The notes: generated from the letters alone by a model not told the origin. A stretch of DNA of 63,275 nucleotides from Flavobacteriia bacterium 40-80 (GCA_001899145.1 MKVF01000029.1:1-63275), one strand, 5' to 3'; numbered from the stretch's first letter, positions 19,296 to 27,964 are shown. Made by a program: numbers and translations.

Positions 19296-20498
19296 ATGAG
19301 ATACTTATTACTTGTTTTCTTTTTCGGAGTATGCCAGACAGCTTTCTTACAGCTCAACTTCAATACAACAAATCAGCTGTTGTGGGAAGTAAAGAAAAAA
19401 GGACAAAAAAAACCTTCCTACGTCTTCGGAACCATTCATCTGAATGATCCCAAACTGTTTAAGTTTTCAGATTCCGTCTATTATGCTTTTAATAACACCG
19501 TCTTTTTCTCTCCGGAAATAGATATTCACGATCTGTTTGACTTATACAGCACGCGTTTAAACACGAATCTGCTGGTGGACGTCAATAACAAAATTTACAA
19601 AGGAACCAACTGGACGGATAAGAAAGGCTATGGCTCTGCTACGGGATGGCCTCAGTTCCTTGATGCTTATTTTTACCAGATAGCCGTAAATTCCAATAAA
19701 AAAGTCATTCCGCTCGAATCACTGGATGATCAGGTTTCCGCAATGCAATCCATTGTTTTTTCCGACTATATCGGGCGGCGTTCCTTTTCAGAGGAAGATA
19801 TGATTGATATTTATCTGACCGGAAACATCCATCAGCTGCAACAGCTTATCTATCAAGGATTCAAAGGCTCAAACGGTTATGATGAGCTTATTGTGAAACG
19901 AAACAATAAAATGGCGGATAAGATCGATTCCATAGCGAAAGCAGGTTCTACTTTTGTTGCGGTCGGTGCAGGGCACATGTCCGGGAAATACGGCATTTTA
20001 ACGCTGCTGAAACAAAAGGGTTACGAAGTAAGGCCTGTCGGAACCACTTACACAGAGAATTTAAAGCCCGACAAAGAGTTCTTTAAAGCACATCATTCTT
20101 ACATTTACAAAGACACTGCTTTAAGATTCGAAATGAAATTCGGGATGAAGCCGGTCTTCAGCATGGATGACGAATTTATTCATCTCGAATCAAGGGATCT
20201 CGGGCAAGGAAACGTTTACATTCTGGAAGTAGAAAAGATAATGGATGAAAATTTACTGATCAATTATTTCCTGGATGAGAATTTCTATCAGCCCGTAAAC
20301 GCCACTATCGAGCGGATCACACTGAAAGATGGCACGGAAGCTTATGAAGGTATTGTAGAGATTGTAGAATATGGCTTATGCCGGAAACGGATCTTCATCC
20401 GTAATGGTTATCTTTATAAGCTGACCTGCAGCGGCGGCTTACCTTTTTTGAATTCCAACCGCCCGGTTAATTTCTTTAACGGATTGAAATTTTATTGA
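19296..20498 (+). CDS. Exported TraB/GumN family protein
   Basis: Signal peptide at residues 1-17 (YLLLVFFFGVCQTAF), then the TraB/GumN fold: LLWEVKKKG, YVFGTIHLND (the conserved GTxH), EIDIHDLF and the C-terminal VAVGAGHMSGKYGIL with its GxGHL-type motif. Residues from about 270 form a separate C-terminal region I do not recognise. The family is distantly related to metal-dependent peptidases/erythromycin-esterase-like folds; the substrate is unknown. The ORF ends 14 nt from the convergent DUF6157 gene. Confidence 0.8.
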   Translation: MRYLLLVFFFGVCQTAFLQLNFNTTNQLLWEVKKKGQKKPSYVFGTIHLNDPKLFKFSDSVYYAFNNTVFFSPEIDIHDLFDLYSTRLNTNLLVDVNNKIYKGTNWTDKKGYGSATGWPQFLDAYFYQIAVNSNKKVIPLESLDDQVSAMQSIVFSDYIGRRSFSEEDMIDIYLTGNIHQLQQLIYQGFKGSNGYDELIVKRNNKMADKIDSIAKAGSTFVAVGAGHMSGKYGILTLLKQKGYEVRPVGTTYTENLKPDKEFFKAHHSYIYKDTALRFEMKFGMKPVFSMDDEFIHLESRDLGQGNVYILEVEKIMDENLLINYFLDENFYQPVNATIERITLKDGTEAYEGIVEIVEYGLCRKRIFIRNGYLYKLTCSGGLPFLNSNRPVNFFNGLKFY

Positions 20499-20512
20499 GG
20501 AATACCTCTTTC

Positions 20513-20932
20513 TTATCTTGAAGAACGCATTGCCTTTACTTTTTTAATGGTATTGTCTGACAAAAATCGCTGATATTCTTCCGACTCCATTCCGTAAAGG
20601 GCTATTTTTCCTTCTTCGTTGCTGTGGATCCCGAAACCATACGTTTTTGTAAGCGGAGAAGTCCGTAAGCAGGGCTGTCCTTTTGAAAAGAACTGTTTTC
20701 TTGCTTCGCTCAGCTCATTTTCTGTTAAATCATTTCTTTGCGCATATACCTGAAACAACACATCATCGGAAGTATATCTGTACGGATTTTCAGCGATCAG
20801 CTCGTACTGCAGCTCCGCCGTTGTCTTTTTTTCTTTTGCCGGAGGACAATTTCCTGCCGTAGCCTTCGTGTCTTCCGCTACTTCAATGAGTGTATTCACA
20901 TAATTTGTCGTATGTATTTTTTTACTTGCCAT
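20513..20932 (-). CDS. DUF6157 family protein
   Basis: 139 aa soluble protein. The conserved HTTNYVNTLIEVAED near the N-terminus, NPYRYTSDDVLFQVYAQRN in the middle and GIHSNEEGKIALYGMESEEY near the C-terminus match the DUF6157 family as I remember it. Function unknown. No signal peptide or membrane segment. Convergent with the TraB gene; ATG start. Confidence 0.75.
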   Translation of the reverse strand: MASKKIHTTNYVNTLIEVAEDTKATAGNCPPAKEKKTTAELQYELIAENPYRYTSDDVLFQVYAQRNDLTENELSEARKQFFSKGQPCLRTSPLTKTYGFGIHSNEEGKIALYGMESEEYQRFLSDNTIKKVKAMRSSR

Positions 20933-21052
20933 CTCATTTTAATTCCATGTATCTAAACTAAGCATTTTTATTATTCTTCCTACCAAAAATCATCAGGAAA
21001 AAGTACCTAAATCCGCAAAATTCAATTATTTTTAGCCAAAAAAATTACTGAA

Positions 21053-22183
21053 ATGATGAATCGTATTTATGATGAATCGTTGATTGAAAAACTGAAAATC
21101 AGCAAGCTGCTCATAGTAAAAGGCCCGAAACATTCTCAGAAATCTGCTTATCTGGCCGGACTGATAGAACAATTTTCCTCGGTCAGAGTTATCGATTGTG
21201 AGGACAAAAAAATAAAGCAGGCATTCAAAACGATTGATGTCGATACCTTAAAAGAGCTTTTCGGAAACGAAAAATACGTTGTTTTAAAAGAAGCGCAGTC
21301 CATCGAATTATTACAACAGATCATTGAGCTGGTATTATTCGGGAATCATTTTTCAAATGCGATCATCCTGAGCTGCTCTTTCGATCCGGTACTTGTAGAA
21401 GAGCTGATGGAAGCATTGCGCATAGAAGATGCGATTGTCACCTTGTATCCTTTGTTATTTCAGGAGCTGGCGAATAAAAGCGGTATTGTTCAGTTTGAAA
21501 AAGAGCTGGAAAATCACCTGATTTACGGAAATTTCCCGCAGGTGATCCATGCTGAACATCCGGAAGAAGAGTTAATGTCTATTGTCGAAAAAACAATTTT
21601 CACTCATCTGAACCCGACGGAGCGTATCAATAAAGGCGGAAAGCTCCGCAAAATGCTGCAATACATTTCTTTCGAGCTGGGAGAGCCTTTATCTTACAAT
21701 GAGATCGGGCAATATGCGGGACTGGACAATGAAACGGTAGAACGCTATGTTGATCTGCTGGAACGCTCGTATGTCCTGATCCGGATTCCTTCTTACTACA
21801 ACGGCAACAAGTATGAATTAAAGAAAACGCATACTTTCTATTTCCTGGATAACGGAGTACGTAACGCGCTGATTAAAAACTTCAACGAGCCGGATTTACG
21901 CATTGATATTGACAAGCTATGGAAAAACTGGCTCATTGCCGAAAAAATAAAATGGAATCACCTGCTGAAAAACAATGTGAGTTATTATTTTTGGAGAACA
22001 CATACAAGACAGCAGATCGACTTTATTGAAATTTCGGGAGATCAGATTTTTGCCTATAAATCTCTTTGGGACAAACGCAAAAAGCCTAAATTTCCGGAAA
22101 GCTTCAAAAGCTACTATCCGAACGCCAGCTTACACGCGCTGAACCGCTCGACTTACTGGGCATTTTTATCTAAAAAGAAATAA
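21053..22183 (+). CDS. AAA_14/DUF4143-type protein with degenerate ATPase motifs
   Basis: 376 aa. The layout is that of the widespread AAA_14 + DUF4143 proteins: N-terminal P-loop region, winged-helix-like middle (LSYNEIGQYAGLDNETVERYVDLLERSYVL) and C-terminal restriction-endonuclease-like fold. The key residues are changed. Walker A reads GPKHSQKS (residues 24-31), with Gln in place of the invariant Gly before Lys. The Walker B/DEAQ position reads VVLKEAQ, with Lys replacing Asp. The C-terminal motif reads QIDFIEISGDQIFAYKS and lacks the usual E-x-K. Probably a non-hydrolysing relative. One base before the aldehyde dehydrogenase start, so an operon is likely. Confidence 0.8.
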   Translation: MMNRIYDESLIEKLKISKLLIVKGPKHSQKSAYLAGLIEQFSSVRVIDCEDKKIKQAFKTIDVDTLKELFGNEKYVVLKEAQSIELLQQIIELVLFGNHFSNAIILSCSFDPVLVEELMEALRIEDAIVTLYPLLFQELANKSGIVQFEKELENHLIYGNFPQVIHAEHPEEELMSIVEKTIFTHLNPTERINKGGKLRKMLQYISFELGEPLSYNEIGQYAGLDNETVERYVDLLERSYVLIRIPSYYNGNKYELKKTHTFYFLDNGVRNALIKNFNEPDLRIDIDKLWKNWLIAEKIKWNHLLKNNVSYYFWRTHTRQQIDFIEISGDQIFAYKSLWDKRKKPKFPESFKSYYPNASLHALNRSTYWAFLSKKK

Positions 22184-22184
22184 A

Positions 22185-23627
22185 ATGGAGTTACTGAAAA
22201 ATTTTATAAACGGTGTTTACACCGCTCCTGTTCTCGGAGAATATATTGATAATTACGAACCGGCAACCGGTAAAGTGTATTCCCAGATTCCCAACTCAAC
22301 GTTAGACGATCTGGAGCTGGCAGTTCTTGCGGCTGAAAAAGCTTTCCCGGTATGGTCAAAATATTCGATTGAGCAACGCGGAGATATTCTGGTAAAAATT
22401 GCAGAAGGTATCGAAAAACGAATGGAGGAATTCGTGAAAGCGGAAAGCCGTGACAACGGAAAGCCGGAAACACTTGCGGCACATGTGGACATTCCCCGTT
22501 CAGTTTCCAATTTTAAATTTTTCGGAACGGGAATCCAGCATTTCGCTTCTGAATCACACTATATGGCTGGTGAAGGAATCAACTTCACGACACGTAAGCC
22601 GATCGGAATTGTCGGGTGTATTTCACCGTGGAATCTTCCGCTTTACCTGTTCAGCTGGAAGATAGCTCCGGCATTGGCAGCTGGAAACTGTGTCATTGCG
22701 AAACCTTCGGAAATTACACCTTATACGGCTTACCTGCTTGGTGAAGTTATCAAAGAATCAGGAATGCCGGCAGGTGTTTTAAATATTCTGCACGGAACAG
22801 GTGCTTCCATCGGAGGTGAGATTGTAGAACATCCAAAAATCAAAGCTATTTCGTTCACGGGCGGAACCGCAACAGGCGCGCATATCGCGAAGGTTGCAGG
22901 ACCAATGTTCAAGAAAATGTCTCTGGAACTCGGAGGAAAAAACCCGACTATTATCTTTGATGACTGTGATTTTGAAAAAACGGTCAGCGGAACGGTAAGG
23001 GCTTCTTTCGCGAATCAGGGGCAGATCTGTCTTTGTGGTTCCCGGATCTTTGTTCAACGCTCTGTTTACGACAAATACAAGGAAGCATTTGTAGAAAAAG
23101 TGAAAAAGCTTCGTGTACTTCCACCTTCAGATTCTTCCGCCAATATGGGTGCGCTGGTTTCAAAACCACATTTGGAAAAAGTAAAATCTTATATTGAATT
23201 AGCAAAAGAAGAAGGCGGAATTGTGTTGACGGGAGGAGAAGAGGTAAAAATGCCATCGCCTTATGAAAACGGTTATTATCTGGCTCCGACAGTTCTTGAG
23301 AACCTTCCTTATAACTGCCGTACCAATCAGGAAGAAATTTTCGGACCGGTAGTGACACTGACACCTTTTGATACGGAAGAAGAAGTGCTGAAAATGGCAA
23401 ACTCCACGAAATATGGTCTAAGCGCCACCATCTGGACAAGCAATCTGGAACGGGCACATCGTGTTGCCGACGAAGTGGAAGCCGGGATCGTCTGGATAAA
23501 TTCCTGGCTGGTAAGAGATTTACGTACTCCATTCGGCGGTGTAAAGCAATCAGGAGTAGGAAGAGAAGGCGGCTGGGAAGCATTGCGATTCTTTACGGAA
23601 CCAAAAAATATTTTTATTAAGTATTGA
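22185..23627 (+). CDS. NAD(P)-dependent aldehyde dehydrogenase (semialdehyde type)
   Basis: 480 aa, standard ALDH length. Oxidises an aldehyde to an acid. The general-base Glu248 (SLELGGKNP) and nucleophile Cys282 (FANQGQICLCGSR) are present, as are the NAD-binding AKPSE and SFTGGTATG. The sequence resembles the 2-hydroxymuconic/2-aminomuconic semialdehyde dehydrogenase group (kynurenine or catechol breakdown), but no companion pathway genes are here, so the substrate is uncertain. Starts one base after the DUF4143-type gene. Confidence 0.9.
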   Translation: MELLKNFINGVYTAPVLGEYIDNYEPATGKVYSQIPNSTLDDLELAVLAAEKAFPVWSKYSIEQRGDILVKIAEGIEKRMEEFVKAESRDNGKPETLAAHVDIPRSVSNFKFFGTGIQHFASESHYMAGEGINFTTRKPIGIVGCISPWNLPLYLFSWKIAPALAAGNCVIAKPSEITPYTAYLLGEVIKESGMPAGVLNILHGTGASIGGEIVEHPKIKAISFTGGTATGAHIAKVAGPMFKKMSLELGGKNPTIIFDDCDFEKTVSGTVRASFANQGQICLCGSRIFVQRSVYDKYKEAFVEKVKKLRVLPPSDSSANMGALVSKPHLEKVKSYIELAKEEGGIVLTGGEEVKMPSPYENGYYLAPTVLENLPYNCRTNQEEIFGPVVTLTPFDTEEEVLKMANSTKYGLSATIWTSNLERAHRVADEVEAGIVWINSWLVRDLRTPFGGVKQSGVGREGGWEALRFFTEPKNIFIKY

Positions 23628-23632
23628 AATAT

Positions 23633-24229
23633 ATGTGGCATTCTTTGGTTCTTCTACTTGTATATTTCTTAATTACACTATCTTGTGATAATTTAGAAAA
23701 TACAACTATCCAGCAAGAATATGAGCTTATAAAAGAAGAGTCAACAGAGCTTGAAGACACCATTGTTTCAGTAGAAATAAATAAAAATATTATTGTCAAA
23801 TGGAACAATAAGACACATACCCTAATACATGATGACTCCTTTAAAATAATTTCAAAAAAATATGAACAATATGAGAACATATTAATTGACAGCATTGTAA
23901 GTACTAAAACTACAAATGCCATATTCTGCAACGGGCTCAAGTTAAAAAAAGGCGATATATCTTTTTTTATTATCGGTAACATTCGAACAGTTCCATTAAT
24001 AGACATTTTCGAAACACAATTAGATAACTTTACTAATTGTGATTACCCATCAGGTATTGTAGAAGTGTTACATCAGGACAGAATGAAAATTAAGAATGAA
24101 CTTGAATTATATTTCTCCAAACATAAACTGACACTTGAAGAAAGAAAAGCAAGAGAAGATTGGAATAATTTTTTAACAGACAAACGCAATAGTATTCATA
24201 AAGAAATACAAATCAAAAACGCTCCGTAA
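23633..24229 (+). CDS. Putative lipoprotein, unknown function
   Basis: I place the start at ATG 23633 (MWHSLVLLL). An in-frame TTG at 23624 overlaps the aldehyde dehydrogenase stop. 198 aa. The hydrophobic segment ends in LITLSC, a signal peptidase II lipobox, so the mature protein should be lipid-anchored. The rest is charged, with a coiled-coil-like C-terminus (LTLEERKAREDWNNFL). Composition is more AT-rich than the gene before it, which hints at a separate origin. I recognise no family. Confidence 0.7.
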   Translation: MWHSLVLLLVYFLITLSCDNLENTTIQQEYELIKEESTELEDTIVSVEINKNIIVKWNNKTHTLIHDDSFKIISKKYEQYENILIDSIVSTKTTNAIFCNGLKLKKGDISFFIIGNIRTVPLIDIFETQLDNFTNCDYPSGIVEVLHQDRMKIKNELELYFSKHKLTLEERKAREDWNNFLTDKRNSIHKEIQIKNAP

Positions 24230-24270
24230 AATACTTGAAAAATGTTATAGTTACTTTTCCAGAAAAATCA

Positions 24271-24912
24271 TCATTTCTCACTTTTAACCAACAGCTGCAC
24301 TTTACTGATGGCATCTTCCATTTCTTTCTCTGAACAGTTAAAATAAGACCTCCATGCCCAAACGGATTGTTCTGCAAAATAAAGATATGGGGCTCCCTCA
24401 AAATCAAACAGATCGCAATATCCCACCCAGCTGTTATTCCCGATGACAAGCTGCTGAAAAAAAGCATCTCTGACTTTGTCTGAAATATCTTCCCGCATCA
24501 GTCCTGCTTGTTTTAAGTCTTCCGTTGTTTTATCAAAATCCAGCTTTCTTTGACGAATCATCTCCTTAAAAAGCAGTTCCAGATAATCCATTCTACGGGC
24601 AATGATTAACCGGTCTCTGAAGAGAAAACGGTATTTCCAGATTTCACGAAAGGTAACAAACTGTGTATAAAATGCTTTCTGCATAAAATCCGAAAGCTGC
24701 GTTTTCATAAGCTCAGCTGTTAATGCCTCCATGCTTTGCAAAAACCGGTCTATAGCTGCTTTTAAAAGCTCATTTCTGTTCGGGTAATGATAATGCAGAT
24801 TTCCCAGACTTATTCCCATTTGTTGGGAAATATAAAGTGTGGTCACATTTTCAACTCCTTCCTCATTGAATAACTGTATCGCTTTAAGTAAAATTTTGTC
24901 TTTTGTCTTCAC
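24271..24912 (-). CDS. TetR/AcrR family transcriptional regulator
   Basis: DNA-binding repressor-type protein. The N-terminal helix-turn-helix is clear (DKILLKAIQLFNEEG, ISQQMGISLGNLHYHYPNR); the C-terminal helical ligand domain is of unknown specificity. The frame stays open to an ATG at 24969, but that start lies inside the palindrome at 24950-24985 and adds 19 atypical residues. The GTG at 24912 (GTG-AAG-ACA-AAA, reading M-KTKDKIL) gives a standard TetR N-terminus and 213 aa. Divergent from the zinc-ribbon membrane gene. Confidence 0.88.
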   Translation of the reverse strand: MKTKDKILLKAIQLFNEEGVENVTTLYISQQMGISLGNLHYHYPNRNELLKAAIDRFLQSMEALTAELMKTQLSDFMQKAFYTQFVTFREIWKYRFLFRDRLIIARRMDYLELLFKEMIRQRKLDFDKTTEDLKQAGLMREDISDKVRDAFFQQLVIGNNSWVGYCDLFDFEGAPYLYFAEQSVWAWRSYFNCSEKEMEDAISKVQLLVKSEK

Positions 24913-24949
24913 ACCATTGGGTTTCTGCCCGAAAATAATAAAAAACACA

Positions 24950-24985
24950 TTTGCAAAATTAGCTAACATTAGCTAATTTTGCAAA
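24950..24985. promoter_or_regulatory. Palindromic operator between the TetR gene and the divergent membrane gene
   Basis: Perfect 15-bp inverted arms (TTTGCAAAATTAGCT and AGCTAATTTTGCAAA) around a 6-bp spacer. The centre also contains two copies of the 8-bp palindrome TTAGCTAA with a 10-bp period, one helical turn. The symmetry and position, 38 bp from the regulator start and 11 bp from the opposite gene, make this the likely binding site of the TetR protein, controlling both directions. Confidence 0.85.
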
Positions 24986-24995
24986 AACATTGTTT

Positions 24996-25289
24996 ATGGC
25001 CATAGAACGTAAATGTCCTGAATGTGGTTATTGGAATAACGAAGAGGACTATTGTGTCAGTTGCGGAGCGGTTCTCTCTCCGAAAATCATTGTTGCACAA
25101 CGGGAAGAAAAGCTGGAATGGGAACGATTAAATGCTCCCAAACCATTCATTGACCGTTTTCTGGAAAAGTGGAAACATTCCCGTTTCCTGCTGATCCGGA
25201 TCAGCTTTCATATCTTTTATACCATCTGGGCTATTGTAATGTCCATCGCATTTTTTTTCGCTTATATTACGATCGGTGTGAATGGATAA
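24996..25289 (+). CDS. Small zinc-ribbon membrane protein
   Basis: 97 aa from ATG 24996 (a TTG at 24990 is also in frame). The N-terminal zinc ribbon has two CxxC pairs (CPECGYWNNEEDYCVSCG), then a charged linker, then one or two C-terminal membrane helices (ISFHIFYTIWAIVMSIAFFF). Overlaps the next gene by 8 nt. Its promoter must lie in or beside the palindrome, so it is probably regulated by the divergent TetR protein. Function unknown. Confidence 0.7.
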   Translation: MAIERKCPECGYWNNEEDYCVSCGAVLSPKIIVAQREEKLEWERLNAPKPFIDRFLEKWKHSRFLLIRISFHIFYTIWAIVMSIAFFFAYITIGVNG

Positions 25290-25647
25290 AAGCAGAAAAG
25301 CATGTTTTTTCTTACTGTTTGTAACAGCTTTATACATTGTCATCCGGCTACTTCGCTTTTATTCTCTTACCAATTCTTATTTTATACGTTTTCATCTTAC
25401 GGATTTACTATTCATACCTGTACAACTCACATTCACACTGATTTTCCTGAGATATATCAAAAGAAATCATTCGCTCACTTTGCCAACAGTATTTGTATGG
25501 GTAAATTTTATACTGATGTCCACCTTGTTTGAATGGTACCTGCCTGTTTGTAGAAATTCACCGGAACAAACTGCTGACGCAACGGATGTCCTCATGTATT
25601 TTGCAGGCACCTTGCTGTTTATATTTCTTCAGAAACGAAGATTTTGA
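25282..25647 (+). CDS. Small polytopic membrane protein, possibly VanZ-like
   Basis: 121 aa with three to four hydrophobic helices (ACFFLLFVTALYIVI, LTDLLFIPVQLTFTLIFL, TVFVWVNFILMSTLFEW, LMYFAGTLLFIFL). The ending ATDVLMYFAGTLLF faintly recalls the D-x-x-x-N/Y-x-x-G-T-x-x-G end of VanZ-like proteins; I would not assign that firmly. Start overlaps the zinc-ribbon gene, so the two probably form one transcription unit. Confidence 0.6.
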   Translation: MDKSRKACFFLLFVTALYIVIRLLRFYSLTNSYFIRFHLTDLLFIPVQLTFTLIFLRYIKRNHSLTLPTVFVWVNFILMSTLFEWYLPVCRNSPEQTADATDVLMYFAGTLLFIFLQKRRF

Positions 25648-25694
25648 ATGATGAATGTTGGAATATTGAATACTGAATATTGAATATATTGAAG
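25648..25694. repeat. Dispersed ATTGAATAC-type repeat, copy 1
   Basis: Tandem variants of GAAT-nnT-GAAT (TGGAATATTGAATACTGAAT). A related stretch occurs in inverted orientation at 50179-50228. Both sit directly after a gene in a convergent intergenic space, here between the small membrane gene and the SUFU-like gene. Confidence 0.55.
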
Positions 25695-25794
25695 ATGATA
25701 CCGGGGAGAAAAAAGAGCTTCTCTCTAATGTCTTTCGTCTTTTATCTCTTCGTCCTGATATCCTAAAGTCATAATACTTAATATCCAGCCATCT

Positions 25795-26397
25795 TTACCA
25801 CAGCTTCCAACGGCGTGTAATTACGCTTGGGCGAAATTCTTCTATCACTTCGTGGACATTTTTATTTGCAAGTTTTCTTTTAAAAACAAAGGTGCTTTTT
25901 TTATGCTTATAATCCAGTTCGTCTTTTGAAACGGGAATAAGAAATAAGAAATTCACCGGTGTTTCATCTATATAGAACGGGTTGAAAATTTCGTGCATAT
26001 AAGTCGCCTCGTCAAAGTAAAAATGATCTTGTGTAACGCTTCTGGACAAAGATTTCGGCGGATTCCCGTTCGGAATGGTATGTCCTGCGCCAAACCATGT
26101 TTTTCTGTCCAGCAAAAAGTTTCCGAGCCATTCCAGTTTTTCCGTGACCCACTGATTGTTCTCATCCCCGAAATCCCAATCATCTTCCACACAAACACTT
26201 AATTCAATGTGTTCTTTCCCTTCATACTTCGGAGTTACGGGCATTCTGTATTTCCAAAGTCCGTCCGTGCAAACAACGAAATACTTCTTCCCATGAAAAT
26301 GAACATCAAAACGAATGATGTTAAAACGGTCGCCGACAACAAGGGTTTCAAAATCAGACTTAGGAAAACGCTGTTGCAGATGTTCGAGAAAAGACAT
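25795..26397 (-). CDS. Suppressor-of-fused (SUFU)-like domain protein
   Basis: 200 aa, no signal peptide. The region IELSVCVEDDWDF and EKLEWLGNFLLDRKTWFGAGHTIPNG matches the SUFU-like fold (strand of acidic/hydrophobic residues followed by a G-H-T-I/V-P-N turn). In bacteria SUFU-like proteins are often immunity proteins in polymorphic-toxin loci, but no toxin gene is adjacent here, so the role is open. ATG start at 26397. Confidence 0.65.
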   Translation of the reverse strand: MSFLEHLQQRFPKSDFETLVVGDRFNIIRFDVHFHGKKYFVVCTDGLWKYRMPVTPKYEGKEHIELSVCVEDDWDFGDENNQWVTEKLEWLGNFLLDRKTWFGAGHTIPNGNPPKSLSRSVTQDHFYFDEATYMHEIFNPFYIDETPVNFLFLIPVSKDELDYKHKKSTFVFKRKLANKNVHEVIEEFRPSVITRRWKLW

Positions 26398-26511
26398 AAA
26401 AAGAATTTAGCTTATTTATCTGTAAAAGTACCTAAAATAGGCACGACTTGTTGAATGTGCGTTCAAAAAAGTTATCAGTACAGAAAAGCAAATTTAATAA
26501 TGTCAGCGATT

Positions 26512-27315
26512 TTATTTCTTCATTGCAACGATAGAATAAACCATGGGAATTTTATTATCCAAATGTTCTATCCTGTATTTTTTCGGTTCAAATTCAATGG
26601 TTCTGTTGAAACAATTATAAGGGGAGTAATCAAATTCATCAAGAGATTTTATTTCAAGACCGTTTTGAATCAGGCTGTTAATTACCTCACTCAAACCGTG
26701 GTTCCACATAACATATTCTTGTGTCAGAGCTGCGGTTCTGTCGGCATACGTTCCATTTTCTGTTTCTACAATTGCTCCTGAATTAGAATAATTATAGTCG
26801 ATTTTTTCAAAATTGTCATCAAACATCCAAATAACGGGGTGAAATTCAACAAATACGAATTGTCCGTCCGGCTTTAAAAATTTAGAGATGACTTTCGCCC
26901 ATTTGTCTAGATCCGGTAACCAGCCAATCGTGCCGTAGCTCGTAAAAACAATGTCAAATTGTTTCTCTAAGTGATTGGGCAAATCGTAAATATCACAGCA
27001 GATGAAATCCGCTATTGAGCCTGTGTCCTTTGCAATTTTTTTGGCGCTTTCGATAGCCTTATCCGACAGATCAACTCCTGTAATTCCTTTTACGCCAAGC
27101 CTTTCCAAAGAAATGGTATCTTGTCCGAAATGACATTGCAAATGCAAAATTGTTTTTCCTTTTATATCTCCAAGCAGGTTTAACTCTATATCATTCAAAG
27201 AAGTTTTTCCTTTCAGGAAACCCTCAAGGTCATAAAAATCCGATTTCAGATGCGCATCTGTTCTGTTGTTCCAGGATTGCCGGTTTATCTCTATATAATT
27301 CTGCTCTTTGTTCAT
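26512..27315 (-). CDS. Class I SAM-dependent methyltransferase
   Basis: 267 aa from ATG 27315 (the frame continues to a TTG at 27330). Transfers a methyl group from S-adenosylmethionine to an unknown acceptor. Motif I is KTILHLQCHFGQDTISL, the acidic ribose-binding residue is in GVTG-like GITGVDLSDKAIESA, then DFICCDIYDLP and FDIVFTSYGTIGWLPDL. A small-molecule methyltransferase is likely from the layout. Confidence 0.85.
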   Translation of the reverse strand: MNKEQNYIEINRQSWNNRTDAHLKSDFYDLEGFLKGKTSLNDIELNLLGDIKGKTILHLQCHFGQDTISLERLGVKGITGVDLSDKAIESAKKIAKDTGSIADFICCDIYDLPNHLEKQFDIVFTSYGTIGWLPDLDKWAKVISKFLKPDGQFVFVEFHPVIWMFDDNFEKIDYNYSNSGAIVETENGTYADRTAALTQEYVMWNHGLSEVINSLIQNGLEIKSLDEFDYSPYNCFNRTIEFEPKKYRIEHLDNKIPMVYSIVAMKK

Positions 27316-27480
27316 TTTTATGCATTTCAAATAATGACGGATGTTTCAATATTACACAAAAAATTCAAGTATACTGTTTGGTATTATCGGTCGGGAATGG
27401 TAAAATGGGAATGGTTTTGAATTTTTTGGGGAAAGGTTCGGAGACAGATATGAATAGAAAACCCTACTTCAAAAACAAAA

Positions 27481-27523
27481 AACCCTACTTCGCTCTCGCT
27501 AAACGTTCGAGCTACGTAGGGTT
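27481..27523 (-). terminator. Terminator after tRNA-Ala(GGC)
   Basis: On the minus strand AACCCTAC and GTAGGGTT pair around a long loop that has its own small CTCG/CGAG stem, and a U-run follows. It begins 5 nt after the tRNA. A further GAAGTAGGG copy follows just downstream (plus-strand 27460-27480). The same CCCTAC/GTAGGG stem recurs after the other tRNA-Ala. Confidence 0.75.
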
Positions 27524-27527
27524 AAAG

Positions 27528-27601
27528 TGGAGCCTATGGGATTCGAACCCACGACCTCTTGGCTGCCAGCCAAGCGCTCTAGCCAGCTGAGCTAAGGCCC
27601 C
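27528..27601 (-). tRNA. tRNA-Ala (anticodon GGC)
   Basis: 74 nt, full cloverleaf: acceptor GGGGCCT/AGGCTCC, anticodon stem CTTGG/CCAAG with loop CTGGCAG, T-loop TTCGAAT. The G3-U70 wobble, the alanine identity element, is present. Discriminator A73; CCA is not encoded. Decodes GCC/GCU. Confidence 0.97.
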
Positions 27602-27656
27602 AAAACATCAATTATTCGCACTCATATTTCTGCGAGCGATCAGAATGAACGTTTTG

Positions 27657-27664
27657 CAAATATA
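27657..27664 (-). promoter_or_regulatory. -7 box candidate for tRNA-Ala(GGC)
   Basis: Minus-strand TATATTTG is a perfect TAnnTTTG box, 55 nt upstream of the tRNA. I see no TTG at the expected N19 distance, so only half of the consensus is met. Confidence 0.4.
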
Positions 27665-27709
27665 CAAAGGAACTGATAAATCTGATACTTTTCGGAACAT
27701 TGTTTAATG

Positions 27710-27964
27710 TTAGAACTTATCCCAACGAAATAATTTCATTTCAAGCTGCTGTATATACAAATCCTTCAGTTCAGTGCTCAATTCTTTGGGATCTTTTATT
27801 GATTTGACTTTTTTCCAGGCATCTTTACCAAAATCACTATCTAATGCGGCTTTTGTCCATTCTCTTAATTGCTTTGAATGAGGGACATTTGGGATTGATT
27901 CTGAAATTCGGTATAAATTATGCCTAATAAACAAATAATTGTCTAAAGAATCATTTTGGATCAT
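27710..27964 (-). CDS. Small hypothetical protein
   Basis: 84 aa, soluble, charged and mainly helical by composition (WTKAALDSDFGKDAWKKVKSIKDPKELSTELKDLY). No signal peptide, membrane segment or metal motif. ATG at 27964. Lies alone between tRNA-Ala(GGC) and tspO. I do not recognise the family; the ordered codon use and lack of an overlapping gene favour a real gene. Confidence 0.55.
   Translation of the reverse strand: MIQNDSLDNYLFIRHNLYRISESIPNVPHSKQLREWTKAALDSDFGKDAWKKVKSIKDPKELSTELKDLYIQQLEMKLFRWDKF

Noticed and set aside
22984-23583. 199-aa open frame antisense to the aldehyde dehydrogenase
   Set aside because: It lies wholly within a well-conserved gene on the other strand and has no recognisable domain; it is a reading-frame shadow.
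25795-26397. SUFU-like gene as part of the toxin-immunity cluster
   Set aside because: It is 32 kb from the metzincin locus and has no toxin neighbour; nothing links the two.
27150-27590. 146-aa plus-strand open frame across tRNA-Ala(GGC)
   Set aside because: It is antisense to the methyltransferase 5' end, the terminator and the tRNA; its C-terminus is translated tRNA.
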